A model generated the notes under the pieces. It ran no database searches, had not been told where the DNA came from, and saw only the letters and a program-made list of their open reading frames with translations. Positions 12,563 through 23,832 of a stretch of 64,000 nucleotides of DNA are shown here, one piece after another. The position numbers and the translations under genes are program-made. Every line of letters begins with the position of its first letter. Within the stretch, counting starts at the first letter, position 1. The stretch lies in the NCBI GenBank assembly GCA_019454045.1, contig SKCR01015052.1, forward strand, positions 1 to 64,000. The letters run 5' to 3'. The stretch is from Zanthoxylum bungeanum. Its lineage: Eukaryota; Streptophyta; Magnoliopsida; Sapindales; Rutaceae.

Positions 12563-13491
12563 CTACATATTGTTACACAAGTGAGTCCCACAACTGGTGT
12601 CAAACACCCAAGTAGAAGGTTCAGAGTTTTCATAATATAGTTCAATCATATACAACATACCTGAAGCATTGGGCTTCTTGGCCTCTTGGACTTCCCTAGC
12701 TTTCTTGGCTTTCAAGGATGTGTAGTCTTTCTTCCAATGACCATTCTTTCCACAAAAGAAATATTTCCCCTTTCTCTTTTTGTTCTCCACCTTACCATTA
12801 GGCTTTAGGTGATCTAGAGCATGGGCCTTGCCCTTATTTTTCTTTGGGCCTCGTTGCTTCAAGTCCGTACCCGTAAGCATGATGGAGGTTTTAAGCTCCG
12901 GTTTCAAGTCCTTCTCTGCTTATTTTATCAGATTATGTAATTATGCTAAAGTAGCTTCTTTATCAGACAGATGAAACTGCATAATAAAGTTAGAGAATTC
13001 TTTTGGTAAGGATTGAAGAATTAGATCGTGACCTATCTCATGATCCATGATGAACCCGAGGTTGGCTAATTTTTCAATGTGGCCAATCATCTTAAGCACA
13101 TGTCCACTAACAGATCCTTCCTTATACCTTGTTTGGAATAAGTCATATGACACTTGGAATCTCACGGTATGAACGGAAGTTGCATACAACTCCTTCAATT
13201 GAAAGATGATGACTTGAGCATCCATATCTTCGTGAGCCTTCTGAAGTTTTTCCGACATAGAGCCAAGCATTATGCAAACTGCTTGCTCCTCATCATCGAC
13301 GTGTTTCTTCCAAGCATCAAATATATTTGATCACCATCTTCTACGGGTTAAGAGGGAAATGGTCTTTCAAGAACATAGAAAATCTTTTCTTGTCGTAAGA
13401 CAATTTTAAGGTTTCTAAACCAATCATTGTAGTTGTCCCCTTTGAGCTTATGCTCATTAAGGATGGAACGAAGTGATACTCTGTTTGCCAT
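12563..13491 (-). pseudogene. Copia E gag and protease start
   Basis: Gag starts with ATG at 13491 (MANRVSLRSILNEHKLKG) and gives DNYNDWFRNLKIVL, the classic Copia Gag opening. A break near 13330 shifts the frame. The second frame (13270-12941) carries the capsid middle (VLKMIGHIEKLANLGF, HDLILQSLP). After one stop, the third stretch has a zinc knuckle CGKNGHWKKDY, in which the final Cys is Tyr, and the protease motif VFDTSCGTHLC. The element could not make a working Gag. Confidence 0.8.
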
Positions 13492-14735
13492 TTGAATGTT
13501 TGTGAAATATTTTAACCCACCTGTTAAGAGAGAATGTTAAAATTAGGAATATGTTTTCATTAATGTTTCATAATAACATGGGCTTTTAATATTATGAAGT
13601 TGCTCCCTCTCAATTATTTTTTAAAATTTTAAGAAAATCACACCAATCCCAATATGATGGATTTCTTGTGGGCAAGGATCCCATTATCATTATTTCATAA
13701 CTCTGACGAGGGCCAATCGTTATAAAATATGATAATTAGGTAGGTTCCCAACCAATTTATGATATAAATCACAATTCATTGATCATTGGGTTGGGCAATC
13801 AAACATGCCATAGCTTATGCTAGTCCTTGTGGACACCTAATCTTTGCCACTAAGTGGGTTGAGCCTAAGGGTCACTACATCTTATGACTCAGAAAAGTCA
13901 AACCATTGTCATAGTACGATTTAGGGACAAATTGGTATTGGTCAGTCTGGTAAAGCCTAGTCCTACCAATACGGTTTAAGCCATTTGGGTCTATACTTTA
14001 CAATGGGAGGTAAATTTTAGACTCAAATTATTATTAAGGATTTTAGCAAGTTTAAGTGAATAACTGTCAAATGGATTCCTCCATTGAAAATTCCCCAGAG
14101 GGAGGGTGGAGCAAACTCTCTTAAATACCTTTACCTTTTACGCTCTTATTGCCTTGGTGACAGGAATAAACAATAGATCCTCCAAATTAGTCCAACACTT
14201 TAAATATGCTTTAAGGTAAGCTTTAAGTAAATGATTATCTAGATGTCTTCACAGCTTTTCCTTTTGGCTATAAAAAGATAGTGAGTGAAGAAGACACCAA
14301 ATCATTATTTAACTCTAGTAATAACTTTTGTTAAATTAACTTTAGTTTGGAAAATTTTATTAACGCCTTGGTCCCACCCCACTTGTATCTTTTATAATGT
14401 TTTTTTTTTTTTATAAAAAAGTGATTTATATTTAGTAGCCTTAAAGGTCATACATCTCTAAGTTCATCACGGAATAATTACTTATATAAGGGATAAGCAA
14501 TACACTCTCTATTTATTTAGAAAGTCTCTAGATGCTTGCACCCTAAAATACACATTCTTTTATAATATTGTTTTACAGATACGTGAACTTTAAATGTAAT
14601 TTCACAATTCAAATCTTAAGCAAATCATGCGAAACTTGTGCCCAAAGGTAGGTTCAGGGTGTTATCTTTCCAACGAGCTTTTACACACCCAATTTCAAGT
14701 TCAAATGAGAGAGAACTAATCAAAACAAAAACGGT
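13492..14735 (-). other. 5' leader of Copia E
   Basis: This non-coding leader lies between the primer site and gag. Its notable content is a block at about 14061-14305 also found in Gypsy G, and a run of T at 14398-14412. No gene is seen. Confidence 0.65.
14061..14305 (-). repeat. Leader module shared with Gypsy G (copy 1)
   Basis: The block contains CCCCAGAGGGAGGGTGGAGC and ACAGGAATAAACAA on the plus strand and aligns along its length with 20673-20895. Near one end, arms at 14242-14252 and 14285-14298 can form a stem in the element-sense RNA. The orientation relative to the host element is the same in both copies. Confidence 0.75.
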
Positions 14736-14748
14736 GCGCTGATACCAC
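14736..14748 (-). promoter_or_regulatory. Primer binding site of E
   Basis: Sense GTGGTATCAGCGC follows the LTR end CCCAACA, a near match to the initiator tRNA-Met site TGGTATCAGAGC. Confidence 0.75.
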
Positions 14749-16863
14749 TGTTGGGAAGCAGACGCGAGTACGCAGTGGAAAATTTAAAAATTAAATTATG
14801 ATACCGCTACATCTTTGCCCAAGACCCATTTGTTTTGATTATTCTACAAGCCTAGGCATGTTACTATATATTCTAAGCATAAAAACTCATAAAAAATGCA
14901 AAGAACATAAACTTAAACATGCTAACTATCATAAGAACTCTAATTAAAATAAAGAAAGAAAAAAACTTACTTGAACCAAAGACTCCTCCAGTCCACTCTC
15001 CAATCTATAATATTTTCTCAAACTCAGTAAGCTCTTCCACGTTCCAAATAGACTTCCAAGTGTGTGGCCTCCAAAGGTGCACACACCATAGCCAAAACTC
15101 AACGACATGACTATGCCTTGAGTGCACGGGTATTTTACCCTTGGTGCTAGCCTAGAGAAATACCTCAAAACTTTTAACTTGAGATTCCTCTAGTCAATTA
15201 TACTTAAGGATCCTCTAAATCATTGGCTTACTCTTTAAACTTTAGAGTAGCTCACTTATATAAACTCAAGATATGAAAGGTTTTTGGTGTAAAATTTGTA
15301 AAGAATTCTTTGGGTTTATATAAGTGCTCAAAAGACAACAAAATTAATTAAGTATCCGATGTGGGGTAAATTCTAACTTAATCTTAGCTATTGGATCTTA
15401 ATTTAGTGGTTTAATGAGATTATAAAACCCCTAATAAGAGTTTGGGTTGAATTGGAATTCAAAACAAATAACAAATAACAAATTTTTACTATTCATATTT
15501 ATTTATTTATTCCAATTCCCAAAGTTCTCATATCTTCATTCACCAATCCCTAAGCCACTATGGAACTTCATAAATGATCTGTTCAATAATTAAACACATT
15601 GAACCATTTATGAACAATTCATACGGCAATCATATATGTTGTTAAATTTATACTGTGCATTGTTAATCATTGATTTTGACTTTGTTATGTGTGACCTTTT
15701 GGGTTCCCCTCAAGTTGGACATGAAATTAATCGTGATAATTTAATCAAACATAAATTATCCTCCGAATAGATGGTTTTTCGATTTCAATAACCAAGGTTG
15801 ACATCTAGCAACATGCCAAGGCCCCAAATGAGAAGGAAAGATATGTACCCATTCTGTATGCGATTTACATATGATACGGTCCCTCGCCTCACTGTATTTC
15901 CATCGTTTGACCTAGGGTATGGAAAATATCTACCCATATAGTCAAAGGTATGATGTTGATAGTGTCATGAATCGTGCTAACCCAAGAATCTCAAATGATT
16001 CTTTCACTGCGGAGGAAAGATATCTACCCATTCTGTATGCGATTTACATATGATACGGTCCCTCGCCTCACTGTATTTCCATCGTTTGACCTAGGGTATG
16101 GAAAGTGTCTACCCATATAATCAAAGGTATGATGTTGATAGTGTCATAAATCGTGCTAACCCAAGAATCTCACATGATTCTTTCGCTGCGGCCATGGTCT
16201 CAAGCACTGATCACACATATCAACACGTGAACTGGAATACTACTCTTATAAGAAAATATTATCCGAGAGAGTGGCGATTCTCTGTTGTAACTTTACAAAA
16301 TTCATGTGTTTCAACAAATGACCCAATCATACCCTTATGAGCAGATTTTTTGAACCGGAGAAGGAGAATATCAACTTTATTTGATCTACACATAAGATTG
16401 TAAAGACCTCAAGTCTAAGGACTAGTCATACAATCGATAAATGAAAGTTCTCACAGACGCATTAGATAAACACTCCATGTGAAAACTTTCGGTGGTCATT
16501 TCGATGGACACGAGCAACTCATGCATCCCTGTGATACACCAAGCAGACGGATCTTCGCTAGTAGCCTATGAGATCGGCTACCCCACTTAAGGGTGGATCA
16601 TATCATCATGCTAGTCTCTCCGTTTTGTGAACGCCCAGATTATTTACAAAACTATGACTAGGAACATTTAAGAGTAATGATTCTCATAAGGTATGGAAGC
16701 CATCATCTTATTACTCCAAGGGCTTTATTACAGTGTTTGATGATTTATATTAGTTATGTAAGACACATATAATAAAGATTGCCATTTTATTAATTAATGA
16801 AAGTATTACAAATACATGTACATATAGCCCATCCATAAGTTGGGTATAGGGCATACCCCTAAC
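14749..16863 (-). repeat. 5' LTR of Copia E (about 2115 bp)
   Basis: Sense begins TGTTAGGGGTATGCCCTA at 16863 and ends CTGCTTCCCAACA at 14749, next to a primer site. The opening GTATGCCCTA resembles LTR D. A 179-bp tandem duplication lies at 15836-16193. I considered splitting this into two LTRs near 15637, but one LTR of the size usual here is simpler. Confidence 0.7.
15836..16193. repeat. 179-bp tandem duplication in LTR E
   Basis: Two adjacent copies start GAAAGATAT at 15836 and 16015 and run to CACTGCGG/CGCTGCGG. They differ at only a handful of sites, so the duplication is recent relative to the LTR. Confidence 0.85.
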
Positions 16864-17668
16864 ATATATGAGAGTTCAAACCTCGAAGTAAATTGTTACT
16901 TGAGGAGTTATTTGCTGGTACGACCAGTACACATTTGTCAAATATGGACAAAGAAATTACACCTTCTACATCTGAAAGTCATATGTAAGTTTATCAGGAT
17001 ACCATACCACCTAGACGTAGTGGGAGGGTTGTAAGACAACCTGAATGCTATCTAGGGAATGGTGAGGTGCAAGTTGTTGCATCTTGTGATGGTATAGATG
17101 ATCCATTAACCTATCCTAGTGCAATGGATGATACTGATAAAGAAGAGTGTCTCAAAACCATGAACCTTGATATGTAGTTCATGTACTCTAACTCAATCTG
17201 GGAACTTGTGGACCAACCTAATAGAGTAAAACCCATAGGTTGCAAGTGGATATACAAGAGAAAAAGAGGAATAGATGGGAAAGTACAGACTTTTAAGGCT
17301 AGGCTAGTGGAAAAGAGTTATACCCAAAAAGAGAGAGTTGACTATGAAGAAAATTTCTTGCCAGTTGTCATGCTTAAATCCATCAGGATTCTTCTTTCCA
17401 TGCAGCATATTATGACTATGAGATTTGGCAAATGGATGTCAAGACTTCATTCTTGAATGGCAATCTTTATGAGAGTATCTATATGGTACAACCAGAGGGG
17501 TTCATTACCCAATATTAAGAGCAAAACATTTGCAAGTTGCAAAGGTCCATTTATGGACTTAAGCAAGCATCTAGATCTTGGAACATAAGGTTTGATACTA
17601 CGATCAAGTCTTAAAACTTTGAGCAGAACATCTATGAGCCTTGTATCTACAAGCGCATTATTGATGGG
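16864..17668 (+). pseudogene. Copia F reverse transcriptase, first part
   Basis: The frames encode the linker before RT (PPRRSGRVVRQPECYL) and the RT fingers: SIWELVDQPNRVKPIGCKWIYKR from 17196, FKARLV, QMDVKTSFLNG and RSIYGLKQASRSWN near 17548. Stops occur near 17176 and 17517, with frameshifts near 17000, 17400 and 17455. Coding ends at the codons for IIDG, where Gypsy G is inserted. Confidence 0.85.
17664..17668. repeat. Target-site duplication of G, left
   Basis: ATGGG immediately precedes the LTR TGACCGACG and matches the 5 bp after the element at 25824-25828. Confidence 0.9.
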
Positions 17669-18570
17669 TGACCGACGTAATCACACACGTTTAACGCAAG
17701 CGCACGTATCGTTCAAGTAGTATAAAAAGATATCGATCCTACGAGGACTTATTGCCTATTCTATCAATTTTATGAGGTCAAGTTATTACTAATATCTAAC
17801 AAGTTGTTTGATTGTTTAGAAAAGATGATGATTCTAAATTTAAAACAAGTAAAAGAAATTGAGAGTAGATTAATGAGAATTAAAACTATCTAGGGTTGTG
17901 AATTTTTCCAATATTAATTAAAAGATGAAGTAGTTAAATCATAGTTGGGTAAAATATTGAATTATTAATCTGGAACACTAAATTATGTAAAAGCCTCTTC
18001 CGATGGTCATTTACAAATACCTAGAATAATCAAATTGAACCATATGTCTATGTCAATTAAATTACCTAGATTCATTAAGATTGAATTCCAATTATGATTA
18101 CCCCCGCCCAACAGGTATATTCCTATCATGTAAGGAAATCTATTAAAGGTTTATCTATCCTTAAAGAAGATCGTGGGTTGTTGAGTATAAGGTCTTTAAA
18201 CTTAAAATCCCTATGTCTAGTTCATTTTAAGTTTTATCTAATCAATTTTTTAATGGCCAGTTAATAAAAAGGCATTAAGATTATGACTCAACAAATAACT
18301 CTTTAAATTACCCAAACTATAATTTAACTCTTTTTAAAACCGTGATATTAGATTTTATCACAACCCTAGATATTTAACTTAGTTACAACACATAACTAAA
18401 ATTGATAAAAACGTAAAAGACATAAGTGAAATTGCTGAAAAGTAATTGTAGAATAATAATTTGCAATAAAATGAAATGAAATGCTAAGGCAAAAGGAATT
18501 AACTTCTACTATTTACTATTTAGATATCTCCCAATAATATAACATATAATCTTGTGATTTTTTCAACCAA

Positions 18571-18735
18571 CCGTCCAGAATGGCGGTATCCTCATTAAGT
18601 CAATATTCAAATATACCAGCCATAAGGCGAAACAGTAAAATAAATTTAAACCAACCATCCAGAATGGCGGTATCCTCATTAAGTCAGGTTTAACCAGATT
18701 AATTTGAATTACCTACCGTCCAGTATGGCGGTATC
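18571..18735. repeat. Three spaced GTCCAGAATGGCGGTATCC motifs
   Basis: Copies start at about 18571, 18655 and 18715, the last with one base changed, each within 20-30 conserved bp. The 5' LTR has the same set near 24870-25040. They lie on the transcribed side of the proposed start site. Confidence 0.8.
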
Positions 18736-18994
18736 CTTTATTAATTCAGATTTTAAATAGTTTATATTATATTTTAAGGGAGATTAATCTAAATAGCAAA
18801 AGTAAAAGTATTACCTTATTACCTCAGCATAGAGAAGTTACCTCCTCATGGATGAATGAAAACTACTATTTATATAAGAAAATTACTACTACAAACGTAA
18901 ATAAAACTGAACAAAAGAAACTAAAGAAGAAAACTCTCAATTTTATATATGAAATTTCAGAGGAAGTGGTACATCAAAACTAAGAAATTCAAAT

Positions 18995-19005
18995 CTATTT
19001 ATAGG
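18995..19005 (-). promoter_or_regulatory. TATA box in 3' LTR of G
   Basis: The minus strand reads CCTATAAATAG, a near-ideal plant TATA box. A second candidate, TTATATAAATAG, lies about 120 bp further along at 18870-18882. Confidence 0.6.
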
Positions 19006-19519
19006 AAAAAAATCTAATTTTTTATTATTTTTTTGATTTTTTATTATTATATTATTGTATTATTTTATTATTATTTTTTCTGGATCGCTGAATTTTCGAC
19101 ACGTGGCATGGTGGCTAACAAAGACGGCTCGTTGAATTTTTGACATGTGGCATGGTGGTGCAATTACCAAAATACCCTCGGTGTCGGGACGCCCAAAATT
19201 ACCAAAATTCCCTTTTTGCCAAATTTCACAGTTTTGCTCCAAATCACCTCCAGAATGTCCTGAAATTTTATTTCGGTGTCGGGATGCCCAAAATTACGAA
19301 AATACCCTTTGTCTCGGGACGCCCAAAATTACCAAAATACCCTTTTGCCAAATTTCACCAAATTTCACAGTTTTGCTTCAAATCACCTCCAGAATGTCCT
19401 GAAACTTTATTTTTCTACAAAATAACACAAAACACATCAAAATATTCACAAAACTCAAGAAACTATACAAAATATTAAGTTAAATGAGTGGGAAACAGTG
19501 ATAGTTTTATCACTCATCA

Positions 19520-19532
19520 CACCCCCAAACCT
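19520..19532 (-). promoter_or_regulatory. Polypurine tract of G
   Basis: The minus strand reads AGGTTTGGGGGTG directly before the LTR TGATGAGTG. It primes plus-strand synthesis in Gypsy elements. Confidence 0.8.
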
Positions 19533-20079
19533 AACATTTTACTAGTCCTCGAGCAAAATAAAATATAATAAAATTTAACTAAGCCACTTTTGTAGAGATC
19601 ACGATTGCATTTAGCATATGCAACAAGCCTTTAAACCCCTAGGTGTCCCTAGTGGACGAGTTGTAGTCTCGTGAAGGTTTACAGCAATGATACCCACAAA
19701 CATTTTACAAAAGCAAAAAGGTAGTGAAACTAATGCACACAAAAGCAAAAAGACAATAGAAAAGAGAATAAAGAAGTTAGTGACTAATTAGGTGAAACTT
19801 CTACTCCAAGTTTAGTAGTTGTTTTGTTTCATTCTAAATTATTAAATAAGTAAATTCTCCGATTATATTTACCATTCTTCATATACTTAGCTAACAAAGT
19901 ATTATACAACTCATTTTTGCCCACAACAGTCATAAGTGCAGTTGATAAGAGAGTAATATTTTTGTCCTAAAGTTCTATCAGATTTCACACATTTTTGTAG
20001 TAATGGAATAAATTTTCTGATTTTTTTTTGATTTTTTTTCTTTGATTTTTTTTTATTCATATACAATACCTTTCATCTA

Positions 20080-20303
20080 TGTAGCGAGCTTTGGGTCGGT
20101 GGCTCCCAAACCAGATGGTTTTAGGGCACCAGGTGTTAAAACACCCCTACAGACTTAATTACACAGACTTCAGATATAAATATATATATTTTTATTTTTA
20201 TTTTTCATCATTTTTGATCCATGTAGCGAGCTTTGGGTCAATGACTCCCAAACCAGTTGGTTTTAGGGCACTAGGTGTTAAAACACCCTTACAGACTTAA
20301 TAA
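20080..20303. repeat. 80-bp direct repeat in G 3' region
   Basis: Two copies begin TGTAGCGAGCTTTGGGTC, 142 bp apart. Each ends in GGTGTTAAAACACC, a perfect palindrome that could fold into a hairpin. Copies differ at several bases. Confidence 0.8.
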
Positions 20304-20672
20304 CTCGGATCTCAGATGAATTTTTTTTTATTCCATCACTTTTTTTTGAAATGCTTCTCCAATTAAACTATAGTACTGAATATTACAATCTTTTTCAATC
20401 TTAGCTCATGTCTGTATGTTACCATGAATGTTGATAATACCTGCCAACTAAGCATATGAAGATCTATTTAAGTCAGTTTTATGGAGAATTTACAAATTAA
20501 ATAATTCAAAATGATATAAACAAAAATTAACTTGTTTCAAAAAATGGGTTTGAAATACGTCTCAGCAGTGGAAATTCCTTACACAGCTATTTCTTACCAA
20601 TTCCATCTTTTTAGTCAACAAAACATAAACATAAACATAAAGAAATAACTACTACTGGTCATGGTGTGTGAC

Positions 20673-20895
20673 TAACTGTCGAATGGACTTCCCGTTGTAG
20701 ATTCCCCAGAGGGAGGGTGGAGCGAAGCTCTCTTAAATACCCAAGCCTCTTAGGCTCTTATCGCTTGGTGTCAGGAATAAACAACGAGTCCTCCAAACTA
20801 GTATATCACAGCAAGCTACGGGTGAATGATTATCTAGGTGCCTTCACAGCTTTTCCTTATAAAGAGGTAGTAAGTGAAGAAAGACACCAAACCAT
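20673..20895 (-). repeat. Module shared with Copia E (copy 2)
   Basis: It matches 14061-14305, with the conserved cores CCCCAGAGGGAGGGTGGAGC and CAGGAATAAACAA. Arms at 20837-20847 and 20874-20888 preserve the stem seen in copy 1, with wobble-compatible changes. Confidence 0.75.
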
Positions 20896-21182
20896 CACCT
20901 AGCTTAAAATATGCCTTTTTTTTTCTTTTTTTTTTTTGAAATTTTTTTAATTTTTTTGTATTTTTCGAAAAATTTTGGACTAAAAATAAAAACACAATAA
21001 AAACAAGATACTATTAACTATTCCTCACCCCCAAACCTAAATGAGACATTGTCCCCAATGTCTTAAACAATAGAAGAAGAGTTTAGAAGATAGTACCTGA
21101 TTAGCTGAAATTCTATAGGAAAATTAAAGGTTAAGATCCAGATTTATTCGACGCTTCTTACCACGATGTGACTTCTCGAATG

Positions 21183-22247
21183 TTATGCTGAATCTGAAAG
21201 TGTGACACTTTCTTTTTGTCGCTCCAACGTTTCTCCCCAGTAGTGCTTGACACGTTTGTTTTTAACCTTGAATGTTTTGCCGGAGTCAGGATCATGAATC
21301 TCAACGGCTCTGTCTGGTAAAACCTTAGTGATTAGGAATGGTCCTGACCACCGTGATTTTGATTTCCATGAGAAGAATTTTACCCTTGATTTGTTTAACA
21401 GTATATTCTGCCCTGGTTCTAGTTGTATGCGCACTAACTTTTCATCATGTCTTTTCTTGGCCTTTTCTTTGTATAATTTGGCATTCTCAAAAGGCTGAAT
21501 GTGAAATTCCTCCAATTCATTGAACTGGTGGAACTGTTTCTCTTCTGTTGCTTGTGGTGCAAGAATTGACTTTAGTGCACAAAACGCTTTATCACCAGTC
21601 TCCACAGGTAGTGGACATGTTTCAAGTTTGTCAGTAGAACTTTGCTTTGTGTCAGAGTTCTGGATGGTACTGTGTATCACATCGAGTCTGAAACATTCTT
21701 CATTCTTTTCATCATCTGGGAAATTCATGTCTTTGAAAACATTGAATGTTACTTCTTGGTCTTGTACCCTCATGGTTAATTCTCCTTTTTGTACATCAAT
21801 AATGGTCCGACCTGTAGCCAAGAATGGTCTCCCGAGAATGATCGGCACATCTGCGTCTTCCTCCATGTCAAGGACAATAAAATCTGCTGGAAAAATGAAT
21901 TTATCAACTTTGACCAGCACATTTTCAACTACACCTCTTGGAAATACGAGCGTTCTATCAGCAAGTTGCAGTGAGACTGAGGTAGGCATTGCTTCTCCAA
22001 TTTGCAGTTTCCTGTAAATAGAAAAAGACATTAAATTAATACTTGCACCTAAATCACATAAAGCCTTACCGAAGTTATGCTCTCCTATGATGCAATGAAT
22101 GGTGAAACTTCCAGGATCCTTCAACTTTGGGGGAAGTTTTCTCTGAATGATGGCGCTGCATTCTTCTGATAATGCTACTGTCTCATAATCTCCCAATCTC
22201 CGTTTTCGTGAAAGAATGTCTTTCATGAATTTAGTATAACTGGGCAT
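21183..22247 (-). CDS. Gypsy G protease fused to integrase C-terminus
   Basis: An open frame of 354 codons reads from an aspartic protease (ALCDLGASINLM near residue 65, D-L-G-A active site; IILGRPFLATGRTIIDV near 135) into the integrase C-terminal tail. The join is around residue 230-240, followed by AKLYKEKAKKRHD and SRVKFFSWKSKSRWSGPF. Athila pol normally has RT, RNase H and the integrase core between these, roughly a thousand or more residues. Their loss kept the frame open. The ATG is internal to the polyprotein. A protease-only product could be functional, but the integrase tail alone could not catalyse insertion. Confidence 0.85.
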   Translation of the reverse strand: MPSYTKFMKDILSRKRRLGDYETVALSEECSAIIQRKLPPKLKDPGSFTIHCIIGEHNFGKALCDLGASINLMSFSIYRKLQIGEAMPTSVSLQLADRTLVFPRGVVENVLVKVDKFIFPADFIVLDMEEDADVPIILGRPFLATGRTIIDVQKGELTMRVQDQEVTFNVFKDMNFPDDEKNEECFRLDVIHSTIQNSDTKQSSTDKLETCPLPVETGDKAFCALKSILAPQATEEKQFHQFNELEEFHIQPFENAKLYKEKAKKRHDEKLVRIQLEPGQNILLNKSRVKFFSWKSKSRWSGPFLITKVLPDRAVEIHDPDSGKTFKVKNKRVKHYWGETLERQKESVTLSDSA

Positions 22248-23067
22248 TTATTCCAAAGCTTCTGCAAAAGGGATGTTGATGTGCAGCTTTTTGAAAATCT
22301 CCAAGAATCGGGCAACTGCTTGTCCAGTTTGTTTTTCTGAAGACGCTGAGGAAAATGTGGAGGTGGAGTGATCTATTCTTTTTCCTTTGCTTCTTTTTCC
22401 TTTGCTTCTTTTTCCTCCATCTGTTTCTCTACTTCTTTTGGAACATCTTCAACGGTTGCCTTGATTCCAACATCTTTGTTAATTTCAGTACCACTTTTCA
22501 AAGTGATAGCTTGACATTGCTCATTTCCTCGGTTCCTCGGATTTGGTTCTGTATTGCTGGGAAGATTTCCTGGTGGTCTGTAACTCTGAGCATTGGCTAG
22601 TTGTCCAATTTGATTCTCCAGTGCTTTGATGGAAGCAGATTGGCTTTGAAATATAGCATCATATGCTGCTTGTTGCTTTTTGAACATCTCTGCAATCCAA
22701 TCTTTCATTTCTGGGTCTCTTTCAAACTCCTGGCTTTTGTTCTGATGCTGGAATCCAGGTGGTGGATAGTTCTTTTGCCCTGAATGTTGCTCCATGAGAA
22801 ATTGGGATGATTCCTCCACCCTGGATTGTAGGTGTTGGAATATGGATTGTTCTCCTATCTGTTGAAATTGTTGACATAATTCACCGTTTCTTCAAGTTGA
22901 TTTTGTTCTGGTGCTTCTCCATATGGTGAATTTGTGGTTCCAATGTTGCTTTACATGCCGAGAGTCTCCATGAATTTGCATATTTGATCCAGTTTGGTAC
23001 TGACTGCTGAATTGGCTCCAACTTCATAAATTCCAGCAATTCGTTGAATCATGCTCCTTTCTATTGG
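22248..23067 (-). pseudogene. Gypsy G gag C-terminal part
   Basis: Pieces in several frames include NNPYSNTYNPGWRNHPNFSW (typical Athila Gag C-terminus), KALENQIGQLAN, a KSGTEIN segment and a Glu/Lys-rich repeat (KEAKEKEAKEKE) near 22375-22410. Stops and shifts near 22945, 22860 and 22370 break it. No zinc knuckle is seen, as is usual for this lineage. Confidence 0.75.
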
Positions 23068-23832
23068 TCACAAGGAATTTTTGTTGGCCATTTCTTCGAT
23101 TAGGCCCCAAGCTTGATCTTCTCCTTTTGCCATTAATGCTCCTCCAGCAGCAGCATCAATTGTGGTTCTCATTATTCCAGAAAGTCCATTATAGAATGTT
23201 TGGACTTGAAGCCATTTTGGAATCTCATGGTGAGGACATTTCCGGAGCAAATCTTTGTACCTTTCCCAAGCTTCGTAGAGAGTTTTCGATTCTTGTTGTA
23301 CAAAGGATGTGATGTCATTCCTCAGCTTTCCAGTTCTAGCTGGTGGAAAGTACTTTGCAAGAAATTTGGTGGCTAAAGTGGTCCAAGTTCTGATGGAACC
23401 TGCTGGAAGTGAATGTAGCCAAGCTTTAGCTCTGTCTTTCAAGGAATATGGAAAAACACGCAGTGTCATTGCTTCTTCAGCTTCTCGGTTGTAATTGAAA
23501 GTGCCGCAAACTTCCAGGAAGTTGCTGATGTGGGTATTAGGATCTTCAGTTGCTTTTCCCCCAAACTGCACTGATTGCTGAATCATCTGAACGCAAGTTT
23601 TAATATCGCCTGCATTTGCTGGTAAAGGAGGAAGTACAATACATGAAATGAGGCCATCCACCACCGGAATGGTTCTGTCTCGAATGGGAATTGGTGGTGT
23701 AATCTCCAAAGGTTCATGTTCCATGTTAACAATTGCTTCTTGGCCTTGTCGCCTTTCCATTCTCAACTGTCTGATGGTTCTTTCAATTTCTGGGTCAAGC
23801 GGTCATGCTTCAAAGCTTCTGGTTCGTCTCAT
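23068..23832 (-). pseudogene. Gypsy G gag N-terminal part
   Basis: The natural start appears to be ATG at 23832 (MRRTRSFEA), followed after nine residues by an in-frame stop and then PLDPEIERTIRQLRMERR. From 23766 an open frame of 232 codons carries the retrotransposon Gag core: HISNFLEVCGTFNYN, LKDRAKAWLHSLPAGSI, KFLAKYFPPARTGKL, LYEAWERYKDLLRKCPHH and VQTFYNGL. It would form the particle shell. The early stop makes it a pseudogene unless a downstream ATG is used. Confidence 0.8.

Larger units (their letters stand above)
11030..16863 (-). mobile_element. Copia element E, 5' half
   Basis: This minus-strand Copia element has a 5' LTR (16863-14749), primer site, 1.25-kb leader, gag, protease, integrase and the start of RT. 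RT is cut at 11029 by the LTR of element D. The right edge interrupts Copia F upstream of its RT. After 16863 the flank reads TATAT, the expected half of a target duplication whose partner lies off-window. Confidence 0.8.
17669..19519 (-). repeat. 3' LTR of G (1851 bp)
   Basis: Plus-strand ends are TGACCGACG and ACTCATCA. It pairs with the LTR at 23965-25823. Inside are three spaced copies of a CCGTCCAGAATGGCGG-type motif (18571, 18655, 18715) and repeats of GTCGGGACGCCCAAAATTAC between 19180 and 19345. Confidence 0.92.
19533..21182 (-). other. 3' non-coding region of G
   Basis: Athila elements often carry an env-like gene here, but I find none. The stretch holds an 80-bp direct repeat (20080 and 20222), several T-rich runs and the module shared with Copia E at 20673-20895. 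Confidence 0.7.

Noticed and set aside
15638..16863. A separate 1.2-kb solo LTR to the right of LTR E
   Set aside because: The apparent TATAT/ATATA flanks do not align as a proper 5-bp duplication, and a single 2.1-kb LTR with TG...CA ends, beside a primer site, fits better.
19140..19478. Overlapping 85-112-codon frames with repeated PKITKIP-type peptides in the G LTR
   Set aside because: The repeats reflect tandem DNA repeats in the LTR; the same frames occur in the partner LTR with shifts.
21338..22017. Plus-strand open frames of up to 165 codons opposite the Gypsy protease
   Set aside because: They are antisense shadows of the well-supported protease/integrase-tail frame.
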